DNA of 64,000 bases from Hyphodiscus hymeniophilus (lineage: Eukaryota > Ascomycota > Leotiomycetes > Helotiales > Hyphodiscaceae). The DNA lies in NCBI GenBank assembly GCA_016508695.1, contig VNKQ01000002.1, positions 868,001 to 932,000 of the forward strand, in the 5' to 3' direction. The notes beneath the pieces were generated by a model that worked only from the letters and a program-made list of their open reading frames with translations, searched no databases and was not told the origin of the DNA. Shown here in pieces: positions 57,676-64,000 of this stretch. Numbering within the stretch: the first letter of the stretch is position 1; the number at the start of each line of letters is the position of its first letter. Made by a program: the position numbers and the translations under genes.

Positions 57676-59632
57676 CTAATAAGCACCTCTCTTCTTGAAA
57701 GAGCCTCCCTGTGTCGGCTGGCTCCCATAAGCCCGTCGACCCTGCGTCTTCTTATCCCTACTCATGCTTGCGCCCAGACTCAGATCGACTCTCGGCGGGG
57801 CAGAGAACCCGAAACTCCTCGCAACCTTGACCAAATCCAACTTGTGCACATCGAAAATCGTCCTCAAACTATGACTTGCATAAGCCTGTAGATAGCTTCT
57901 ATACCCATCCTTCGCACTCTTGTTCAGATAGTAGTTCTGACTGATCAGTTTCTCGAGTTGAGACTGCACGTTGACAATCTTCTTGGCGGGAAAATCAAAT
58001 TCGACGACAGGGACGCGAGCGGTTTTCAGATGGGCGAGGAATCCAACTTCGCTCGGTTGCAGAAACATCAACGAGCGGCCTTTGCCGTTGGATCCGCGGG
58101 CTGTGCGTCCTACGCGGTGAATGTAATCGCGGGGATCGTCCGGGGGGTCGAATTGCACAATCCAGTCTACATCTGGGATCTGTAAAAGTTAGGGGTTGGA
58201 AGATTGGGAAGTGGGAGTGGAAGAACATACATCTAAACCTCTAGCAGCCACATCAGTACAGATGAGAGTACCTTGTTTTGCATTACAGAACTCGAAGAAG
58301 GTATTGGTACGCTTCTGCTGCTTCTGCTTTCCATGCAAGTCCAAAACCGGCAGGTCGATATAATTGAGTAGCTCAGCGTGGTATTTCACACAGTTGCAAC
58401 TTGAGAAAAACACGATGATCTTCTTCTTCAAATTCCGTTTCAGGAACGAGAAGAGGAGCAGGAAGCGTTTGTCCGAGTCACACACTACGTATCCTTGCTC
58501 GAGACCTTCGACGGTGCTGTGTTCCTTCTGATGATCTACGTTGATGTAAAGAGGACCAGGTCGGAGAGATATACGGGCGAGATCTTCGACTTTGGTAGTT
58601 TGTGTGGCGGAGAAGAGCATGGTTTGACGCTCTTCTTTAGGGAGAATCTTGACGATTTGACGCATTTCGTCTTCGAACCCAATTTCAAGTATTCGGTCTG
58701 CTTCGTCGATCACGAGCGCTTTGAGGTTCTTAAATACAAAACCTTGGGTATTCTGGAGGTGATCGAGGAGGCGGCCGGGAGTAGCTATTAGGAGATTAAC
58801 GCCCTTTGCGAGTTTCTCTGCTTCTGCTCGTCGATTTGCGCCTCCGATGACTATGCCGTATGTTTGGGAATGGTGGGCCATAAGTTCTCGTGCCTGTAGG
58901 ACAAGGAAATCAGTATTTGCTACATCAAGAGGTATTTAGAAGGGTAGGCGGTCTTACAACTCCGAAGATCTGCAGCGCAAGCTCTCTTGTGGGAGATACA
59001 ACAATGACACCAGTTCCATTTCTCGGCTTGAATCTCAGCGAACTCAACATCTCCACAGCAGGGATCAAAAATGAGAGCGTCTTTCCTGAACCAGTTTTTG
59101 CAGCTCCTAAAACGTCTCGTCCGGCCAGAAGTGGTGGGATACCGCGCTGTTGGATTTCCGTCATATTCTCGAATTTCATATCCGCAATCGCTCGCATGGT
59201 CTTCTCTGACAAATTCAAGTCGGAGAATTTCTGTGCTTGAACACCAGCGTTGGGTAATGACAGTACTCCACTGCCGGGTAGCGCTCCTTCTGCGAGTTCT
59301 GGCCCATCTTCGTCTTGGTCTTCGTCTTTCCCATTCACAGATTCGTCTTCAGGCTGAACCTCTTCAGCTCCGGGGTCCTCGGTCGCGCCATTTTCATCTT
59401 CCCATTCCGCATCAGGAAGCCCATCCAGTGATTGTTCGTCCTCTTCCTCGGTTTCCTGAGCACTCTTCTTTGCTCTCTTGTGCGACTTTTCTGTCTTTGA
59501 CTGTTTCGACTTTGATTCTTTCTCTACCACAGGAACAAGAAGGTCCGCGGCAATGAGAGCGTTTTCTTTATCTGACTTTAAGCTGCCATGCTTCCTTTTG
59601 CGCTTCTTGCTGTGTAATTCTGCGGAATCCAT
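57676..59632 (-). CDS. HAS1: ATP-dependent RNA helicase HAS1
   Basis: Nucleolar DEAD-box helicase for 40S and 60S ribosome assembly. Minus-strand exons 58958..59632, 58231..58893 and 57676..58179 give 613 aa. An N-terminal 130-residue basic then acidic extension (KKRKRKHGS; EEEDEQSLDG) precedes the Q-motif region FSDLNLSEKTMRAIADMKF. Helicase motifs: AAKTGSGKT, SPTRELALQ, TPGRLLDHL, DEAD in VIDEADRILE, SAT, ARGLD and HRVGRTARG. The C-terminal HAS1-specific block is QNYYLNKSAKDGYRSYLQAY followed by FGFSAPPRVDL and a basic Gly-rich tail. Introns have GTAAGA and GTATGT donors. Divergent from the NDUFB7 gene. Confidence 0.97.
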
Positions 59633-60228
59633 GTTGTCTGTTGTTGAATCAGTATTCTTGACCGAGCTGGCGTAAGAAGAAAAAATTCCAATAGTAAGGA
59701 AATTCCGCTAAGATAAGAAAGTTATCTACTCGTCACGTGCTAGCATCAAATGCCATCCCTGATGCCTTCGAGCAGATTTACTCAACATTCTACTAAGCCA
59801 TATTTCATTATCACAGGAAATTGAGACTCAAATGAATCACATTGGGACCACTGCTATTCTGGAAGCTTGCTTTGATAAGTTGGGTGCACCAATGAGCGAG
59901 ATATAGGGAAGAGCTCCATTTATGTCCGTTTGCTTCTTGACTGTGCTTGTGCAACAATACGAAAATTCGAAACCCTTGCGCGATTACTATGTCTCAGTTG
60001 CTATGCGAGTCGAAACAGCTTTATTGAGGTGCAACCTGATTGTATTCCAGCGCCAAGGTTTCTAGTAGTACGAATGTGATTATTCTGTGAAGAGTTCGTG
60101 ATGCTTAGAGGAGGAACGCTTACATAACTCACGCTACTGTAGCCTTTTGATTCGCTAGTACTGCTCTCTTGGACCTCTAACAGCTGCAACGACAATCCCC
60201 GCGAACTCACTCAACCACAAAAGCCATC
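59633..60228. promoter_or_regulatory. Shared promoter region HAS1/NDUFB7
   Basis: 596 bp between divergent starts. CACGTG at 59734-59739, 102 bp upstream of HAS1. Otherwise no recognised element. Confidence 0.5.
59734..59739. promoter_or_regulatory. CACGTG E-box upstream of HAS1
   Basis: Context gtCACGTGct, 102 bp before the HAS1 start codon. Confidence 0.4.
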
Positions 60229-60657
60229 ATGACTGTCACAGAAGCTGTGAAGTCAGCCGTCGGTCTCGGCGATGCCTCCTCAACTCGTACGCCCTACCAG
60301 CCCTCACTTGACCCCACTAACAAACATTACGAACAGCTGCGTCAAGAGAGGCCATGAGCGAGGCCAAACTTCCCCTAGCATATCGCGACAGCTGTGCGAA
60401 CCTACTCATACCACTGAATCGGTGTCGTTTTGAGACTTATTATTTGCCTTGGAAGTGTGAGGTGAGTGTCATTTGTCCCGGAACTTGGAGAGGGAAGAGG
60501 AGGGGGATCCTGGACAGGATTTGACAGATCAGGGCTGACAGCGGAATTGCAGACCGAGAGACATAGCTACGAGAAATGCCAATACGTGGAATTCAAGAAA
60601 AGGGTTGCGAAGATGGACGAGTTGAGAGAGGCGAAGGGTGGGGCAAGGAGCAATTGA
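60229..60657 (+). CDS. Complex I subunit NDUFB7 (B18)
   Basis: Accessory subunit of mitochondrial NADH:ubiquinone oxidoreductase, 95 aa from exons 60229..60286, 60337..60461 and 60553..60657. It has the diagnostic twin Cx9C pair: CANLLIPLNRC and CETERHSYEKC, which form disulfides in the intermembrane space and act as Mia40 import signals. The text RFETYYLPWKCETERHSYEKC (split in the gene by the second intron after GAG) is characteristic. The second intron is 91 nt. N-terminal MTVTEAVKSAVGLG is short and polar. Confidence 0.95.
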
Positions 60658-61087
60658 GAGTTTTGGGGCTTTGATTGTACATACGGCTGGAATACAAGGA
60701 CTTGAACCAGAGCTGTCATTGTCTGCCAGAGCTCTCTATTGAGATTTTTGCCAAATGCTCTTTCAAGAAAACCGCCGTTCCTGACCTCCCGCTACGAGGG
60801 AGTTGTTGTGATGCAGTCCTACTCTCAAGTAATTCCAGACGCACAATCGATGGAGCTCGACAGGACATGAGATTTGACGTATATGACTCTCAAGGTATGG
60901 AGCAAGTAAGTTTGGTTCAATGATCATAGCGAGTGGTTTCTTGATTCTCTATTCTGGGTATATTTCCAAACTCCTACTGCTAATGATGATCCACGATATA
61001 ATTGCCCAATTGGAATACCTTTGAATAGGAAATGCTGGACCAAAAGCAGACTTTTCCGACTCATTCGTGCAACACCAGCATCATGAC
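60658..61087. other. Convergent intergenic region
   Basis: 430 bp between the 3' ends of the NDUFB7 and racemase-family genes. Nothing recognised. Confidence 0.5.
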
Positions 61088-62272
61088 TCACTTCTCCCGT
61101 CCCAACGGAATGGTCCGAAGGAGATTCTCCAGCATACCAATGCCACACTTCACGCCATCAAGGATATGCATATTGTTTCCCACTTTCTCGCCGTATTTCT
61201 CGACCAACGCCTCTCTGACAACATCGTCCAACCCCGCCATGCCCGCACAGCCCAGGATAATCACCGATACGTCTCCATTCTCCTCCATGAGCGATCTGAC
61301 CGCTTTCTTCATTCTGTCTTCAACTTCTTTCTTAGGCATCGAGTGAAGCTGCTCCGCATTCAATCCAGTCGTCGAAACAGCAGCAAACCTCGTGTTCTTC
61401 GTTGTAGAGCCTGTTCCCAAGAAGTCTGCGACGCCATCGGATAACGACTTCTCCCAGTACTTTCCAGTGCTCACGATCCCGAATCGTCCATTGTGACTAG
61501 AAGGGGGTAGGATAGACAGAGCAGTCAGGACGCTAGCCTCGAAGATGCCCATCACGTGCGCCCTGGTTCCAGCCTTCTCAAGCTCGCCGCGGATGAATCC
61601 GACCAGAGGATGCACACTGTAGCATGCTACCAGGAACGCATCATATTCTGACAGTCTATCCGATACCACCAAGTCATCTATAACACATCTCGCACTCTCC
61701 ATAGCATGCACCTCATTATCAATACTGCCGGGGCCTTCCAAAGCTGTGTACAACTCGATCTGGATGTTTGATCCTCCCTGTGTGCTATACGTGTCTCTTA
61801 CCAGCCTGGCCATTCCATTCGTCATATCCACCGATGTGTTTGGATTGATGATTAGAAGTTTCGGTTGCTTGCCCCGCATGATGGCCATACTACCTGTGTA
61901 TTCCTGACTCGTGTCGAGTGATTCAATTCTTCTTCGCTTAGTAGGCCGTTCCAGTTCAATGGCAGATATTGGACTTTCGTGTATGCGTCGGCCCTTTGCA
62001 GTAGTTGGTATATCGCGAGGAAATGGTTTGGGGGATTTGGCACGTGAACGACTGAAGGAGCGCTTGGGAGAATGAGCTGTTCCGACTCCAGCGAAAGTGA
62101 TCGTCCTCTTCCGTTTACCCTTTGCGGAATCGTTTGGGAGAGATAGATTGAAATAGCCGCCTCGAAATATATCGGAGATGTGCTTCTGCAAAGGTGAATG
62201 GGGTTGTGCTTTTGGGGTGTTGGCTTGCAATTGAAGAGCAGAGAGATCGGGGGTCATCTGAGAAGAAGCCAT
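61088..62272 (-). CDS. Asp/Glu (hydantoin) racemase-family protein with basic N-terminal extension
   Basis: Single-exon gene of 394 aa. Residues from about 135 form a Dcg1-like racemase domain: KLLIINPNTSVDMTNGM, ALEGPGSIDN, FLVACYSVHPLVGF with first catalytic Cys, VMGIFEASVLTAL, FGIVSTGKYW and ILGCAGMAGLDD with second Cys. Both catalytic cysteines are present, so racemase or related activity on hydantoin or Asp/Glu-type substrates is possible. The first 130 residues are unlike Dcg1: Ser/Pro/Lys/Arg-rich with basic KGKRKRTITF, SRSRAKSPKPF and PTKRRRIES, which look like nuclear localisation signals. ATG at about 61888 (MAIMRGKQPKLLIIN) would give the enzyme alone. Either a real fusion or an upstream mis-start or unrecognised intron; the frame is continuous as read. 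Confidence 0.85.
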   Translation of the reverse strand: MASSQMTPDLSALQLQANTPKAQPHSPLQKHISDIFRGGYFNLSLPNDSAKGKRKRTITFAGVGTAHSPKRSFSRSRAKSPKPFPRDIPTTAKGRRIHESPISAIELERPTKRRRIESLDTSQEYTGSMAIMRGKQPKLLIINPNTSVDMTNGMARLVRDTYSTQGGSNIQIELYTALEGPGSIDNEVHAMESARCVIDDLVVSDRLSEYDAFLVACYSVHPLVGFIRGELEKAGTRAHVMGIFEASVLTALSILPPSSHNGRFGIVSTGKYWEKSLSDGVADFLGTGSTTKNTRFAAVSTTGLNAEQLHSMPKKEVEDRMKKAVRSLMEENGDVSVIILGCAGMAGLDDVVREALVEKYGEKVGNNMHILDGVKCGIGMLENLLRTIPLGREK

Positions 62273-62591
62273 GGCCGCTATTTATGGTGTGTAGCAAAAT
62301 CGTCTATTCCAAAACTTGTTCGATGATGTGTGTTATGTCCAATGAAATCTCGAGGTCGTCAATTGACGGGAGATCACAAGGCTGCCGGGCCGCGGGAAGG
62401 AGCGCGGGGCGTCCATTCCCTGCCCGCTCTGATCTTGTTGCCACTGCTGCCCCAAGCACCATGCATTCTAATCCGATGTCAACAATGGGTACACTGAAGC
62501 GCATGGCCTTTCAGCAGCTGTACAAGACCCCATAGGACCTCGATTCAAAAACGAAAAATTATATCTATACCACCTTGACTTCGTGAGGTCT
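62273..62591. other. Intergenic region
   Basis: 319 bp between the start of the racemase-family gene and the end of the UstYa-like gene. No feature beyond a short GC-rich patch near 62379-62415. Confidence 0.45.
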
Positions 62592-63577
62592 TCATGGAAA
62601 CTTGTCGAGAACATCATCCCCTTCCCTGAACTCTAGGAATCCCTTCTCATCATGTTCTACAGCCCAGTCTCGGATCGCTTCAAAATCTCTGCACTTATGC
62701 TCGGTCGTGAAGTTTGCAAAACTTTCAGGCACTCCCGTCGCATTCACCCACAGCATTCCCAGGAGACCAATATCTGCTGTGCACTGCAGCTGCACCCGAA
62801 GCAAATCGAGACAGTGGCCCATGTGCTTCCTCACAACAGCATCAGACCGCCCCCAAATCCCTTTTCGATTGGTATGGTAATAGTTGTAGTTGAAATACAG
62901 CCCCTGCCGTAAGGTATCGAGGCAGTGAAGTTGGTGGAAGACCTCCATCTGCGCAATGAAGCCACCTCCATCAGACATGCGGCGCTTAACCATTCCAGAA
63001 GCAAATCCCACCCGAGCGGCATCCTGCTCAGGGACGAATAACGTTGCTGTTTAGGCGTCAGTCTGAACAGAGATTCAAAGCGGGCCGAGTTGAGACGGGG
63101 GTTAGGTTGAGAAAAGGTGTGGTGGGTGCAAAAGAACCTCAGGATTGTGACGATTCAACTCACTGGTCAGCCCAAGGTCATCCCAAGCCTTTTCAACTTC
63201 TTCCGAAGCATCCTCTCTGTAGATGGAACTGCTAAGAAGAGTTACATTAAAAAATACCGTCTTGTATGAAATCCGTATGGAGTCAAGTATAGGAGACCCT
63301 ACTCGGATATTAGTATCTTCATTGAAATGGACGAGTATAATGACTTACAATATCTTTGAGCATGTTTGAGAGTGAGGCGGTCGAGCTCTATGGGACGGAT
63401 AACAGACGACACCAACGCAATATTGAGGACGAGGGAGACACAGAGGGTGAAGATAATGGGTGGGGACCATCGGCGCCGTCTACGTTGTATTGGGTGCGTG
63501 TCCTCCTGTGATAGGAGGGATATCGTATCTTCGTCACTCTCTGGGAGTAGCTCCTTTGATGCCGAAGTCTTCGCCAT
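62592..63577 (-). CDS. UstYa/DUF3328-family membrane oxidase
   Basis: Minus-strand exons 63349..63577, 63164..63298 and 62592..63046 give 272 aa. N-terminal cytoplasmic segment with basic IQRRRRRWSPP, then one transmembrane helix (IIFTLCVSLVLNIALVSSVI), then the luminal domain. Two HxxHC motifs are present: HQLHCLDTLR and HMGHCLDLLRVQLQC, the hallmark of UstYa-type proteins that carry out oxidative cyclisation in ribosomally made cyclic peptides and in some other secondary metabolites. SSSIYREDASEEVEKAWDDLG is the typical start of the domain. No precursor peptide with repeated Lys/Arg-Arg (Kex2) sites, no methyltransferase and no tyrosinase gene was seen in this window, so a cluster cannot be claimed. 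The first intron donor is GTAAGT. Confidence 0.9.
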
Positions 63578-64000
63578 TATCTGTGCGAGGTTTTCGAGGT
63601 TCGAGTTGAGATATAAGACTCATTAGACGGCTTGCAATGATAATGCATCGGATGGTGACAGCCTTGACCATGGATTCGATTCAGCCGGAGCTAAAGTCTG
63701 TACGAATCTCTCAACGCGGGGTGATTTTCGTCGTTTGAGTCCACATGAGTGATACTGTCAGGACGATAGGCCAATGGATATGTCTCCAGCACTGCGCCGC
63801 AACACGACAGGGAACCGGTTAGCCATGTTTAGCAGGTGGATAGCACCATGGCCCCGAAACGACAACAAGCTTTGTGGCATAGATAAGCATTCAGGGATAT
63901 ATTTGCTGAGTAACATCTCCGTTTGGGAATCTAGCAAACAATCTTAAAGAACTGCTTCAGGACCACAGAGGCACTAGTATTCGATCTGGAAGGTCAACCT
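63578..64000. other. Upstream region of the UstYa-like gene to window end
   Basis: 423 bp. No coding feature supported; a neighbouring gene may begin beyond the window. Confidence 0.45.

Noticed and set aside
61088..63577. Secondary-metabolite cluster of racemase plus UstYa-like gene
   Set aside because: Only two co-oriented genes with no precursor peptide or tailoring partners in view; adjacency alone is not enough.
1..64000. tRNA, rRNA or intact transposon
   Set aside because: No clear T-loop (GGTTCGAATC-like) with matching stems, no rRNA blocks, and no transposase or reverse transcriptase motifs were found by eye; a dedicated search could still find a divergent tRNA.

Overview
This 64 kb window is nuclear DNA of a filamentous ascomycete fungus (Pezizomycotina). 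The evidence is genes interrupted by many 43-118 nt introns with GTANGT-type donors and CTAAC/CTGAC branch sites, together with fungal families (CFEM membrane protein, T5orf172/GIY-YIG protein, UstYa/DUF3328 protein, NmrA-like protein, MARVEL/Nce102 protein). Leotiomycetes is my guess for the class, but the sequence alone does not prove it. Exon joins were worked out by hand. For most genes the exon sum is an exact multiple of three, which supports the models. Gene spans given here include introns; exon joins are in the evidence fields.

Layout. 0-6 kb: 5'-truncated secreted GH31 alpha-glucosidase, a small NTF2/SnoaL-like protein, and a GIY-YIG (T5orf172) protein. 7.7-12.3 kb: divergent pair BZZ1 (F-BAR/C1/SH3 actin organiser) and DBP5 (mRNA-export helicase). 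13.4-15.8 kb: CFEM single-pass membrane protein. 15.8-23.1 kb: gene-poor island with one NmrA-like dehydrogenase and several short repeats. 23.1-28.1 kb: divergent UBR7/mlo2-like protein and MCM2. 29.4-33.3 kb: divergent PAP2 lipid phosphatase and alanine-glyoxylate aminotransferase. 34.7-41.5 kb: convergent exportin-1 (CRM1) and Mediator subunit MED1. 42-45.6 kb: an orphan 574-aa protein and an AIM24/DUF124 protein. 46.4-49.6 kb: divergent eIF2-beta and MIM2-like protein, then a MARVEL protein. 51-60.7 kb: COQ2, a large JmjC/zinc-finger/AT-hook chromatin protein, the ribosome-biogenesis helicase HAS1, and complex I subunit NDUFB7. 61-63.6 kb: an Asp/Glu (hydantoin) racemase-family protein with a basic N-terminal extension and a UstYa-like oxidase-family protein.

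Most genes are housekeeping. They are strongly arranged as head-to-head pairs sharing short promoters (BZZ1/DBP5, UBR7/MCM2, PAP2/AGX1, eIF2-beta/MIM2, COQ2/JmjC, HAS1/NDUFB7), and several intergenic regions carry a CACGTG box. I see no operon-like pathway cluster and no rRNA, tRNA, CRISPR array or intact transposon.

Most useful observations: (1) exportin-1 has Thr at the leptomycin-B cysteine position (T525), predicting natural insensitivity; (2) three genes (CFEM, MED1, possibly PAP2) each need exactly one extra base in a homopolymer to be continuous, which suggests systematic homopolymer under-calling in the assembly; (3) DBP5 needs a GC-AG intron; (4) MCM2 probably begins with a 5-nt coding micro-exon; (5) the CFEM domain lacks the heme-ligand Asp; (6) a solitary UstYa-family gene has both HxxHC motifs but no visible RiPP precursor in the window. 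I did not find a convincing wholly new system.
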